From: Psococerastis gibbosa
Taxonomy: Eukaryota; Arthropoda; Insecta; Psocodea; Psocidae
Length of the DNA stretch: 64,000 nucleotides
Direction: 5' to 3'
Assembly (NCBI GenBank): GCA_963971405.1
Contig: OZ020492.1
Location: 2,790,001 to 2,854,000, forward strand
Part shown: positions 33,262 to 44,544 of the stretch, piece by piece
How positions within the stretch are numbered: the stretch's first letter is position 1
Layout: each line of letters begins with the position of its first letter
The notes under the pieces: model-generated
The model's database searches: none
Told to the model about the DNA's origin: nothing
Seen by the model: the letters and a program-made list of their open reading frames with translations, nothing else
Translations under genes and position numbers: made by a program

Positions 33262-33349
33262 TGGAGCGTTGTACAAAACCGAGATGACTGGATGAGTGTT
33301 GTCGAGCAGGTCAAAGCCCAACAAGGGCTGTAGAGCCAAAAGAAGAAGG
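33262..33349 (+). mobile_element. Severely truncated RTE-like 3' end
   Basis: 88-bp fragment encoding the last residues of the same ORF2 as at 29838 (VVEQVKAQQGL stop), followed by GAAGAAG. The left junction shares TGGAGCGTT with the target. The matching place in unit B (48091-48102) is uninterrupted, so the insertion postdates the duplication. Confidence 0.75.
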
Positions 33350-34413
33350 AATGCATATTGTTATGTAAATCTTCGAAATCTTCCTCTCTGTCAGTAGCCT
33401 ATCTCCGCAAGATTGCCACTTTATATACAATACATCCCTCAGCATATATCGTTCCTTTATACTGTATTATTCTCATGATTTATATTTTTAAATATCCACA
33501 TACAAACTTCAATTCCTTTCTTTCAACCATGTTGCTGATTATTTTCAGGCTGCAAAAGTATAAGAACAAACCTTCCCACCCACGAACTGTTTGACGGGTA
33601 TTTTAAGATTAGATTTTTAATTATATTTGCGATTATTTATTATTTATATATTCTTTAGTATTTTTAGTGGATAGATCAAATAATATTTTTTTCTCGTATC
33701 TAATCCTACTATTCTTTATATCTTTATATTCTTTTATATCCGTTCCATGTCGCGATTAATTTTCCAATATCCGGCATTCTTATTCTTCTCATTCCAAATG
33801 GCGTCCGGCAGAAATATAAGCGTACGAATTTTGAACGAATTAATATAGTTAAATGTATTAAGTCCATTTTTCTCTAAGCTCTTCTAATTTACGTTAAATA
33901 ATGTTTCCTTCTACCTTCGGTGAGTCTATTCATCCTAATTGAAAGCTCTTCTGATCTTATAATCTTCCGATTTAATTGAAAATTGTTTCTAATCATACAC
34001 GTGCATTTCAGGATGAACCCAAAGCTTCTTCCCTGAAATGAGGCTGGCTTAAGTGCGGGCCATAAAAATGAAAGTTAAGAAGCTGTGATGCATTAATTAT
34101 TTAGAAAAGGATGGGCTGCCGACAGAGAGAGGGAAGTTACCATCGACATCGTGAGGTTAGACGAATAGTGAGGCCAGGGGACCCTCTCATGTAAATGTCT
34201 AGATATCGAAATATAATTATAATAATTAGGCTAAGACACTAGATTCTCCAAGATCTCACATTGTTTCGCTCTCCATATGTGAATGTCTCTGCACTTAAGT
34301 GTTATATTAGTAATAATATTGTACCTATGTAACACTATTTAGCTTGCCCTCTAGTTGAGTGTAAGGGCCCGAAGGCCCAACTCCGCTTGGGGAGCCTAGT
34401 ACAATAAAGAAAC

Positions 34414-34471
<58 letters not shown>

Positions 34472-35040
34472 AGTAGTGTAAATTTCTGTACATTAGGGCA
34501 ATGTATAAAATGTATATTTTTAAATTTAGTTTTCACTTTAAATAATTTCACCTTAGTAGCTTTTACACATTAAATAATTTCGCGAGAGTAATTCGCATAA
34601 ATCATATTTATATGTTTATACTGTAACTTTACTCTAACTTTATTCTGAATACAACTCCAATTTAAATTATCTAAATAATCTAATGGTCTAACCTTAATTG
34701 ACATAAACATTGCTGGTTAACTTACTACTCAGGAGATTCCCTTGTTCTCGTTAGTATTTGACCGCACATTTTGTTAATATTTAGTAGAGGACAAAAATAT
34801 TCGTGATACGTTCAAATTATTATTTAATATCGATGATTTCGCTAATTTTACATTATAATAAAATTATACATATACTCTGAATTCGTATTCTCCTTTCCAA
34901 GGTAAGGTTCCATTCGAATCAAGTGCAATGGATGGTCTGGTTGTATTTTTTCTAACAAGTCCCTCTCAATACCCGACGCGGTGCCCGGTGCGTTCAAGTG
35001 TGGTAATAAGCCCTCTTCCTAGAAGTGGTCCAATTACATG
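33350..35040. other. No gene; SINE tail and long ATT microsatellite
   Basis: AT-rich. A SINE 3' part (GTTGAGTGTAAGGGCC, ACTCCGCTTGG) lies at 34340-34410, followed by about 21 ATT units at 34411-34473. Nothing else recognised. Confidence 0.5.
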
Positions 35041-35670
35041 CATTAATTTGACACCACCTGAACAGTTGCGATGGCCAGTAATATCCCTTTATTTTTAAAA
35101 GGAATGTACAAAATAGTTGTGTGATATAATGTATGATAATGTACAAGAAATTTTTCTCTACCTATATTTTGTGCCTCCTTTTAACACAGTACTTAATCGT
35201 GGAATAGGTCTACTGGGGAAACCACGTAAAAAAAACGCGTCGGGTACACTACCTCTTGGGTGGCATGGAAGCGTAGAATCGGTAGTGTTGTCCTTCTTTT
35301 TTTCTTTTTCAAATTCTCCTTTATTCTTTTTCACCTCAAGGAGCAACTGACTGGTACAATTATTATGATAACTCAGTTGAACATTTCTCTTACTTTCTGA
35401 CACCTTATTTATACAATACTACGATCGAAATTACAAGTTAAATTTGATTTTTACATCCGAAGTCTTCCCTTTCTCCGGCTGTCTCTGACTGGTGCTTGTT
35501 AGCATATCTTGCCGCTGCTTGAACGTGGTAATGGGGCGGTGAGCGAGTACTCCCCCCCCCCCCCCCCCCCAATCATGATGCAGTACTCAGAGCTGAGCGC
35601 CTGGGGCCACAGCCCTTAGTATAGGAGATCCGAAGTAAGATCGACCTTCCCGATCTGTTTAATGGATGCA

Positions 35671-36395
35671 AATTGTTGCTTTCCAATTTATACGTAGTAT
35701 GAGGAAAGCTTTGTGATGGTCGAAATTTTCGATTCCGAGATTTCAACGGATTTACACGTTTTCAGGTCCCAGGAACCCAAAAAAGTGGTTTTTACGAAAT
35801 GTCTGTCTGTCTGTCTGTCTGTGCATCGATTTCCGGGCAAACTACTCGGTCGATTTTGATGAAATTCGGCATGTAGGTTCACAAAAATCATACCTCGAGA
35901 CCGTTTTTTTTTTATTTGGGGCTAACTCAATTTGGGGGTTTCATTCTCAAAAAACTCCAAAAAACGTCAAAAAAAATTATTTCTCAAAAACGGCTCCAAC
36001 GATTTCTTTTAAATTCACATATATTCTAGTCGTTCTTAATGTTGATAAAATGCGGGGGGTCGCTTACCCCTTGATAGTTTGCTTCTGGGGGTAAAAAAAT
36101 AAAAATAACTTAATTTTAATGAAAAATGACTAAAAAATAATATTTCTGCGAAACTTTTCTATCGATGATTTCTACCTTCAGGCATGTTTTAGGTGTTAAG
36201 TTGAGTAACGCAACCGGACAATTGGCTTTCCCGAAAACCTATTTGCTTTTGCGCAAATTTTTTTTTTTTTTAATGATAGAAACTTCACGCTGAAATGCAT
36301 TGCCTGCCTGCCATTATTACTGTGTTGTAATGTGTTTTAAATATATTGAGGTTACCTCACCTCCAGTGACGTCAGGTGGACACCCCCCCCCCCTA
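35671..36395 (-). mobile_element. CAGA-type dispersed repeat, reverse copy
   Basis: Starts with TTGCTTTCCAATTTATACG at 35671 and ends at a poly-C run next to GTGACGTCAGGTGG. It lacks the 5' ~100 bases. Very similar to 25265-26108 in inverse. Confidence 0.75.
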
Positions 36396-36399
36396 CTAC

Positions 36400-36807
36400 T
36401 TTGCATATAGTAACTGTTAAGTAACTATATTATATAGTAACTAGTTAAGTTAGCTGCCATAATTAATAATATCTAACAATTAACCATTAATTTTAAAGTC
36501 GAAGTTCCAGAATTTAAAAATATAGCCTAAACGTAAAACCTATAGGTAGGTATGCTATGATCACAGTCTAGTTCATACTGGTTGCATTTAGGCTTATAAT
36601 AACGTTTAAGGACCATGAAAAGCTATTGATAAAAATGAGTGCTGGAGGTTTTACTTTTAGGCTATATTTTTAAATTCAGGAACTAGTACCTAAGTTGTAC
36701 ACCTTCCTCGTTGGAGGGGTAGAGCCAATTGGACCTAGTCATCCTGTCACATGCGCAGTAACAATGATTCAGGCCAGCATTTAAGTTTTCGTATGGCGGC
36801 GTACTGT
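36400..36807 (+). mobile_element. Half of the CGAAAACTTAAATGC fold-back element
   Basis: Matches the right arm of 24105-24950 through GCCAGCATTTAAGTTTTCG at 36773-36791; no left arm present. Confidence 0.6.
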
Positions 36808-37484
36808 AGTCGACATTCTTTAAAAAATAGTAGTCCACTTATGCTTAGCATACTATATAAAAAAAAAACAACAAAGTCTCCTGTCCAGTTTAATTTATAA
36901 CATCCTTGCTTACTGCGTAGTTCAACAGCACTAAATTTATTATTAATAATTAATGAACAACTAAATTGTTTACCTGAAAAAATTTAATAACTTATGATAA
37001 TAATTAAATTTGAACCGGTTCTAGTTGATTCAAACATGGTGGCCAGAAAAATATCGCGTTTCTTTTACTTGAGTAATAATTTTTCTTAATTTCCTTCAAA
37101 AGTCCATTCTATCTAGTATAAAACGATTTCTCTCGGGGAGGGGGGGGGGTCGTCCGCCCCCCAAGGATCCGTCCCTGACGGATATATACTAAATAAACAC
37201 AAACAAAACTCAAGAGTAAGGCATGGAGAGTCCACGAGCATGCGCACTCAGCACTGATCCAAATGAATGTGGTAACACAGACAGCCACCAGGGCTGCCGT
37301 TCTCCGTTGTAACGGAATTCCGGGATTTTTTTAATGTTACGAAATTTTTCCAGGCATATCATTTTACGGGATTATCCCGGGAATTTCGCCGCAATATGAA
37401 AATTGCGCTAAACGAGTCAGCGCCGCAAATTTAAAAAAAAAAGAAAAGGAAAATGACGTTAGCCTAACCTACAAAATGTGTTTT

Positions 37485-37629
37485 TAAGGCACAGATTCCA
37501 CCAACGTCAATAGTGATATTAAATGTTTTTTGACGTGGCAGCAGACATTTTTAGGCTGTCTAAAAGTGTCTGCTACCACGTCAAAAAACATTTAATATCA
37601 CTATTGACATTGGTGGAATCAGCGCCTAA
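37485..37629. mobile_element. 145-bp palindromic MITE
   Basis: Nearly perfect palindrome with ~62-base arms, a ~19-base centre and TAAGGC/GCCTAA ends. It shares GACGTGGYAGCAGACA and ATTCCACC with the 393-bp MITE at 15438, as a minimal derivative would. Confidence 0.7.
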
Positions 37630-38260
37630 GACAAAATGCAGTAATTTCAGAATACTTCAGGTAGTAACCAACGTACAATTACTCCAAAATAATAGCCTAA
37701 CAATATTTTTAAGACATGCTGATACTGGTGAATTCTCGAAATTTGATTGAAACATAGTAAAATTGACTTAACGTTTTTAGTTATCAATGATATTAGTGAA
37801 GCCGAAGTTTTATACTGTCTTGTGGCAGTACCTATAGGCAGCAAATGTTCGCAAGGCGCGTTAAAGTTAATAATAGTTTTAGCTGTATTTATTTGTGAGC
37901 GTTAAGGAAAATATTAGTAGGCCTAGATGAAATTAACAAAAACATTTTTAGGCAAAAAATTAGTTTCCTCACTGGAGTCAGGAGTGAGTAGGCTATCTGT
38001 TGGTAGTGTGGACAAGGAGGGGATGTATGTGCATGGTAGGGCGAGAACTAAAATCTGACTATTATAATACTCATGTAGGAAAATAAACTAAAAAATTGTA
38101 ATAGTGTGAAACCTGAACTGAGAATTGAAATAGGCTATAAAAGTGGAACAATACTGTATACACAGGCGGACGCAGCGACCGGCTCAGCGGGTAATCGCCC
38201 CCCCCCCCCCCTTTGGACAAGAGTTATATTCTTTGCCTATAAAGTATAAGTATATAAGTC

Positions 38261-38455
38261 GGGACATGTAGAGTAGTGGTACGGACTCTGACTTTCACGC
38301 GAAAGGTTGTTGGTTCGAGTCGTACACTTCCTACATTTTCTGGCAATGCTTCGGAGGGCATGTAAAGCAGGCTATCCTATAGTTGAGTGTAAGAGAGGGC
38401 TTTATAGCCCTAACTCCTCTAGGTTGGCTTAGTAATAGAAGAAAAAGTCCTTATT
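38261..38455 (+). mobile_element. tRNA-derived SINE copy
   Basis: A-box-like TAGAGTAGTGGTACGG, B box GGTTCGAGTC, shared body, and tail TTATTTAAG. Well preserved. Confidence 0.75.
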
Positions 38456-38810
38456 TAAGTATTACTACACTCAAAATTCGTATAATGCCACTATTTCAGC
38501 CCTATTTTTCAAAAATGTTCACCCGGGGGAGAACCCCGGGCCACCCTTGTTCACAATTATATATTAGGTACTTCCCTGTAACAAAACCTTATTACTCTCA
38601 AAATGCGTAAAACGCCACTATTTCAGCCCTATTTTTCAAAGAAATTCACCCCGGGGGTCCCCCTTCTTTACAAAATTAGCCTATATTAACTCCCTGTAAG
38701 GTATATAAATTGTCTCTATGTTACTGTGATCAAAATGCGTAAAATCAAACTATTTCAGGTCTTTTCTATCTAAACTTCTCCCCCGTGGGAGACCCCCCCC
38801 CCCCCTTTAT
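38455..38810 (-). repeat. Minisatellite, inverse of 26330-26700
   Basis: About three units of ~120 bp with AAAATGCGTAAAA, CTATTTCAG and CCCCGGGG blocks. Confidence 0.55.
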
Positions 38811-39701
38811 GTGACTGCATGTATATAGCATCCATGTTGAGGGTTTCCGCACAACAACTAGATTATTCCGGGAATTTTCTGGGAAGGATTACGGGATTAT
38901 GAAAACGATGAAACAGCAGCCCTGAACACAAACCGATCGATCATCAACTCGTCCGCTCAGGCGCTCTATGCAAGCAAAAAAAAAAAAAAAAAAATACTAC
39001 TAAAAAGGCAGTTGTAAAGAATACAGTTACTCATTAGTTATTGACATAGACATATATAAATAAATATATAATACAACGGGAAATGTGATACAAATATGCA
39101 ATGAAGATAAAAGTGCAAATTTCTACTTGAATCATGAATTTGAATAAGATTATCGCCTATGTTTAGCTTATAATAATGCCTAGTTACGCATCCAGTTTAT
39201 ACAAAACATCCCTTTCATCAGTTTCATCTAGGGTATAAAATTAAAAATGGCGATTTCAGGATTTCTGTTTTTTGCAAAAGATTTACGCCGCTGATGATTT
39301 AATTTGGCTAAATGTAACTTTGTAATTTGGTTATATTTTTCACCAGGTGGTAAGTTTTGGTTTCTATTCACATCCTAGGCCATAGTTCCATTTAGAATTT
39401 GTTGTTTGGATATTGGATTTGTTGGATTAAAATGCATAACCTCTAATGACGCTTTGAGTCCAGGATAACTAAAAGTCGTAATGCTGCTGCGAAATGGAAA
39501 ATATCAATAAATCTAGCACTATTTCTATTTAATATTGTAATTCTATATTGATGCATGATTGCAGCATGATCATAATTAATTAATGAAACTAAATTTATAA
39601 AATTAAAATATATCTAGAAATACTCCATTCTTTAATTCATTATTCTATATAACCATCTTGGTCATCACAGTAACGCGACTTACCGCATTCCACAGACTGT
39701 C

Positions 39702-39992
39702 CAGTGGCGTAAATAATACCCATGCGACTCCCGCCCGCGGCGGGGGGGGGGGGGGGGGGCAGCGTTGCTGGGGGGCGCACTTCGGCTCCCAAAAATAATA
39801 ATTTAATTTTGAATTTTGAAATCTACATAATCAATAAAAATATTCAATATGATAGGCTATATGATACCACTATTGACCATCAATAATAAAATAGATGAAA
39901 TAATGAGACAAGGTAGGGTGCACCAAAGGTCTTGTGTGTAGGAGGGGGGGGGGCGCATCAGAAGTTATTTACGGCACTGAGTTACGCCACTG
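39702..39992. mobile_element. hAT-like MITE with CAGTGGCGTA ends (unit B)
   Basis: 291 bp, orthologous to 27576-27847. Flanks are AGACTGTC and AGGCTGTC. The two copies differ in G-run length. Confidence 0.85.
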
Positions 39993-40045
39993 AGGCTGTC
40001 CTCTGCATAACATCTCTTCCCCTTTCTGAAGCATTATACATACAG

Positions 40046-40259
40046 TCAGGACCTGTAGAATAGTGGTACAGACTATGACTTTCACCAGAAAGGTTGTTGG
40101 TTCGAGTCCCACACTGGCAACATTTTCTGGCCATGCTTCGGAGGGTATGTATTGTAGGCGGTCCCGGGTCATCCTAGTTGAGTGTAAAAGAGGGCTTTAT
40201 AGCCGTAACTCCGCTAGGTTGGCTTAGTATTAGGACAACAAAAAGTCACGATTTAAATT
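40046..40259 (+). mobile_element. tRNA-derived SINE, absent from unit A
   Basis: Full SINE with A and B boxes (TAGAATAGTGGTACAG, GGTTCGAGTCCC). TACAG flanks it on both sides. The corresponding place in unit A (27889-27903) is uninterrupted, so the SINE inserted after the duplication. Confidence 0.8.
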
Positions 40260-40689
40260 TACAGTACAATAATGAATTAAGGAAGGTCGAAACCAAAGCT
40301 TAACTTTGAAACGACAAGCAATAGCACTGTCATTGTAACTAATGTTAGAATGATAAAATATATATACCTAAATGAAGTTTAATAGTCTTTATTATTCATC
40401 CCTAAATTATGTTTTAAAAGGTATAAAAAATGCTAGGAAAATGGAAATTCAAACGTTGACACCCTCTCTTTGATGTAGCCTAGAGAAAAAATAAACATTA
40501 TTGTCAAAAATAGCACCTTTTCAAAATTCAACAATTTCTTGGTGCAGTCAGCAATCATTTCATCTGAGCGAACATGTGAAAATAGCACAATGATTTTTTT
40601 TATCTTCTACAACGTTGCGCAAGAAACGATATTTTATATCGGTATATTTGGTTCTACTATTTAAAATCTCGCTTTTTGATAAACATTTT

Positions 40690-40880
40690 AAGCATAGGCT
40701 TGTTTGGTTTCAGTCAATGATACGTAACTTACTGGAAGACCATTTTGTAATAAGACAGCACCCAGGCCATTTTTAGATGCGGCGGGCGCACTGAAATACT
40801 GAATAATCACTTCATTTTCAGGATCAAAATATTTTAAGATAGGGGTATCCCAGTTGATGTTGTAGGATGACCTTCAGTTG
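40690..40880 (-). pseudogene. Ty3/Gypsy RNase H fragment
   Basis: On the reverse strand a frame reads TPILKYFDPENEV, then SKNGLGAVLLQNGLPVSYVS, then TETKQAYA. This is the start of the Ty3/Gypsy RNase H domain with the usual first Asp region eroded. A stop follows. Decayed fragment only. Confidence 0.65.
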
Positions 40881-41089
40881 AAGTGCTTTATAACTCCGAC
40901 CCGCAGTATGACCGGAAACCGGAAATACAATTTTTAGAATTACATATCCGCCACGGTATTCTAAAATTATGGGAGGGGTAATTATGTACAGCGTACTGAC
41001 CACGAACGAGCAACATGGGAAACGTTGAGGAGGTACTCAAGCGATTCTCATCAGCCTATGAGCATATTATTTTAACACGGGACTAGAAT

Positions 41090-41257
41090 CAATGGCGGAT
41101 CCACGGGAGGGGGGGGGGTAATGCCCCCTCCTAAATGAGTAAATTCTTAAGATACCTAGTAAAAAAAAAGAATGAAACTCAACTTTTCAACAAAAAATGA
41201 CCTTTTAAACAACTTGTGACCCCCCCCCCCCTAAATTTTCTGCTGGATCCGCCCTTG
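41090..41257. mobile_element. hAT-like MITE, perfect 8-bp TSD ACTAGAAT
   Basis: 168-bp element, CAATGGCGGATCCAC...GGATCCGCCCTTG, with ACTAGAAT at 41082-41089 and 41258-41265, and G and C runs inside. Confidence 0.85.
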
Positions 41258-41439
41258 ACTAGAATGCCGACCTCCAAAGAGACACCGTGGACACAAAACT
41301 AATAAAAGATTGTTTTGATTGGGGAAGCTATCAATGACAGTGCATTTGACACATTCATTGAAAACAGAAAGTTTTTTTTTTGTCGTCGGCGATGGGGAGC
41401 CATCAGCCACTAAAATGCGACATTAATCCGGTTCACTCA

Positions 41440-41690
41440 TAAATACTTATTTTACTGATGTATGATGTATGATGGGCATTCCAATATGATATGCTGTAGG
41501 GTTTCAGTTGACCCCGGACAAGTGTCGCACATGCCACTGGGGTCCCTACATATCTTCCACAAGTACCTCTTTGTGACCCCATGGCCACTTCTCGGTCTTG
41601 TAATGGTCGTATAAAATTTTTTAGTGAGTGGTGACTGGTAACCTTTAAACCAGGAAGTATGTACCGAAAATGATATAATATAGGGATTGG
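41440..41690 (-). pseudogene. Non-LTR ORF2 C-terminal Cys-rich fragment
   Basis: Reverse strand shows RSGHGVTKRYLWKICRDPSG, then MCDTCPG, then LQHIILECPSY. This is the CxxC...H...C motif that follows the RT or RNase H in R1/LOA/I-like elements. Fragment only. Confidence 0.65.
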
Positions 41691-41749
41691 CAGCATTTTA
41701 ATGAGGGTTGTATGGGTCGGGTGGAAATTTTTGGGTGGGATGGGACCTT

Positions 41750-42130
41750 AGCCCTACAGTTGGTGGATGGAAAGGCCTTTACAGAAAAAGTTCAGAAACT
41801 TTTTGATAACTGTATCCCATTACGGTAGGCACGTATTACTTAACCGGCAGCTCCATGGATGACGCAAAGAATAAAGGAATTAAGGAAAAGGAGGGACATT
41901 TGGCTGGGAAAATACAATAAGTATATGAATCTGACACCTATAATACCGAGTGAGCCAAAGCCCGTAATCGAGCAAAACAAGTAATTAGAATTGAAAATAA
42001 GAAGCGATAAGTTATGCACAAAATATGGCAATATAATATGTGTGGTAAACAAGGCTGTGACTTCTTTAAAAAATGGATACAGTAAGCAAACGAATGATGT
42101 CAATGTAACAGAATGTTTGCCATGAGACAC
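41750..42130 (+). pseudogene. Non-LTR ORF2 linker fragment
   Basis: Forward strand: VQKLFDNCIPLR, stop codons, then PWMTQRIKELRKRRDIWLGK. This matches the endonuclease-to-RT linker of LINE ORF2 (PW-T-I--L---R). Inactive. Confidence 0.5.
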
Positions 42131-42247
42131 GTTATATAATTGTTTTGGGGGGTCCTTAACTAGGCAGCTTAAAACAGCAACTATATGAACCGTATAAATG
42201 GCGGGGGTTCCTTACTCGCCCCATTTGTTGGTTCATCAATGCGTATG

Positions 42248-43675
42248 TTGCTTTCCAATTTATTCGCAGTATTAATAAGGAAAGTTTTGTCATGTTCAAA
42301 ATTTTCAATTCCGAAATTTCAACGGATTTACACGCTTTGAGGTCCCTGGAACTCAAAAAATTAGAAATGTCTTTTTGTCGCTGTCCGTTCTTCGATTTCC
42401 GGACAATTACTCGATCGATTTTAATAAAACTTGGCATGTCGGTGCAGAAAAGTCATACCTCCGGAAAAAGATATTTTAACTTGGGGTAATTCTATTTTGG
42501 GAGGTGTTTCTCTCAAAAAACTAAAAAAAAGTCTAAAAAAATTATTTCTGAAAAACGGCTCGTACGATTTATTTAAAATTGACATACATTGTAGTCTTTA
42601 TTAATGTTAACAAAATGTGGTGGGTCGCTTGCCCCTTGATAGTCTCCTTCAAGGGGTAAAAAATAAAAATAAGTCAGTTTTCATGAAAAATTACTAAAAA
42701 TTAATGTTTCTGTAGAACCTTTCTATCGATGATTTCTACCTTCAGGTATGTTTTAGGTGTTAAATAGAGTAACAACGAAACCGATCAGGTTGCTTTCCCA
42801 AAAACGTATTTGGTTTTGTTTGCAAAAATATATTTTTTGATAGAATTATATATAATGCACGCTCTAATACATAGCATGTCGTGCCATTTTACTATGTGGT
42901 AATGAATTGCAGAGGCGTAAAGTTTTAGAATGATGGCGGGGGCAAAACTAAGTAGACCTTATGACGCCATCAGGCAGGATTTAAGGAAAAATTGAAAATA
43001 TAAGAGCAAAATGGTAGGGTTTTACGCATTTTAATAGTTGTTATGTATAGCTGTAGAATTTACAAAGCTAAAAAGGAATGCTTATATTCATATTGCTGCA
43101 AAGGGGACCTTGAAGTATGAATCACGTGAAGTTGGACCGTGCCCCCCCCCCCAACTTTACGCCCCTGGCAGGACTGGACATAACTGAACTAAGTACCCGT
43201 CGACAAGGTCACTATACCATTGCGGTACGGTATAGAATTCAATCATATGGGAGGGAACGACATTAGCTCCCTGAAGTTTTGGAGGCACCTGCCATGTCTT
43301 TATCGTCTCTCTGGACTGGTCGGAGAGGACTGGGGGGGGGGGGGGGCAAGTTGGACAGTGCCACCCCCCCCCCCCCCAACACTACGCCCCTAGTGAATTG
43401 GTCTGTCCGTTCCATAATATCCAATGCCATCGATTAATTCAGTGCTTCGGGAGGGGGGCCGTAGCCCCCGAAACGTTTACAGCGTACACTAGATGGAATG
43501 GAGTTTCAAGTATTTTTTATATTAAAGGTTACCTCACCTACAGTGACGTCACATGGACCCCCCCCCCCCCCCCCGAGGGATCCGAAATTTAATTTACTAT
43601 GAAATAACTCATTATCGCTATCTACTAATTGATAAATTGGAAAGCATGTTCGAGTAAACTCGGACCGGTTCTTTC
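42248..43675 (-). mobile_element. CAGA-type dispersed repeat interrupted by a hAT-like MITE
   Basis: Reverse copy in two parts, 42248-42909 and 43393-43675, ending GGACCGGTTCTTT. The insert is the MITE described next. Confidence 0.7.
42910..43392. mobile_element. hAT-like MITE with empty site in unit A
   Basis: 483 bp, CAGAGGCGTAAAG... to ...CTACGCCCCTA, flanked by ATGAATTG (42902-42909) and GTGAATTG (43393-43400). Unit A has a single ATGAATTG at 28431-28438. A second internal CAACTTTACGCCCCTGG near 43155 suggests two related elements side by side. Confidence 0.85.
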
Positions 43676-44219
43676 AATTGGTCTGAATGCTACTGGTATT
43701 CGCCAAGCGGGACAGCCCAAAGTCGTTGCGTCCTGCCTCACTGGTATTAGTCGTAACTAGCATGTTACAACAAGCATAAAATCACTTTTTGTTGAATTAT
43801 CACCGATGTGTTTACAAATAATTTTTGCACTAGCCATTAGTACTAAGCCTATAGATTATGAAAACGTAGGGTTGCCTATATTTTTCTTGGCCAGACATAG
43901 GGTTGCCAGGGTTTAAACAGGTACTAAAAATATATAACCTGCTTGGTTAATGGATAAATTAAACATAGAAATAAGTGCTGTTTTTTTTTTTTTTTTTTTG
44001 CGAATACGATGATATAGGCTAGGGTTGCCTGCCAAAATCCTGTCCAGAATGAGGGTTGCCGAATTTTAAAAAATGAAATTGTGAACGTACGACAAAGAGA
44101 TCCGAGAGTATGTCTCGTGCGATATACCAAGACTCAGTTTTCTAGCTGCTGGTGGCTCAAATCCTGGAAGTGATATTTATTAATTACTAGAGTTTGAAAT
44201 TTCATTGGGTATTACATAG

Positions 44220-44336
44220 TGGTTTTTATTTTTTCTCTCAAAATCCGATTCCATCTTGTATCAAACCATTTCATTTGGGAGTGGGGGGGGGGGGGTTGAA
44301 CCCCCATGAACCCTCCCCCCATTGGGTACGGCCTTG
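44220..44336. mobile_element. hAT-like MITE end upstream of SprT gene 2
   Basis: Contains CTCTCAAAATCCGATTC, a poly-G run and the end TACGGCCTTG. Related ends occur at 48280-48410 and 50255-50350. Absent from the equivalent place in unit A (~29750). Confidence 0.5.
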
Positions 44337-44339
44337 ACC

Positions 44340-44544
44340 ATAATCAACCTTATTTGCTGAAGAGTCTCTTTTTTGCCATGGCTACCACGTGCTTCTGACC
44401 TACGAGCACAGCCCTCACATAAACTGTAAGTTCAAGCCATGTTTCCGTAAAAATTTAAAATTTCATTCGAAAATGTGAAATTGCCATTTAATTTTGATCA
44501 AAAATATATTCACTAATCTGACGATTCTTATTTTAGTTCTGACA
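44340..44544 (+). promoter_or_regulatory. 5' flank of SprT gene 2 with predicted splice acceptor
   Basis: A single copy of the segment that is duplicated upstream of gene 1. It ends in TTCTTATTTTAG just before TTCTGACA-ATG. Conservation between paralogues supports functional importance, either of the acceptor or of the 5' UTR. Confidence 0.4.

Larger units (their letters stand above)
20831..35280 (+). repeat. Tandem segmental duplication, unit A (~14.4 kb)
   Basis: Colinear blocks match unit B (36808-51205) in the same orientation: 20831-21118 with 36810-37020; 23045-23290 with 38985-39210; 24960-25190 plus 27330-28080 with 39215-40440; 28250-28640 with 42715-43770; 29757-33260 with 44340-48100; 35041-35280 with 50855-51205. 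Gaps between blocks are mostly lineage-specific transposon insertions. Both units are about 14.4 kb, with ~1.5 kb between them. Confidence 0.75.

Noticed and set aside
34411-34473. CRISPR-like regular repeats
   Set aside because: Simple ATT microsatellite; no spacers, and the genome is eukaryotic.
37270-38930. 1.65-kb hAT-like insertion between CAGGGCTGC and GCAGCCCTG in unit B
   Set aside because: The ends look hAT-like but the flanking 8 bases match only if the left boundary is shifted; not firm enough to list.
44494-44544. N-terminal hydrophobic extension of SprT genes as a signal peptide
   Set aside because: It lacks an ATG in gene 2 and overlaps a splice acceptor conserved in both genes.
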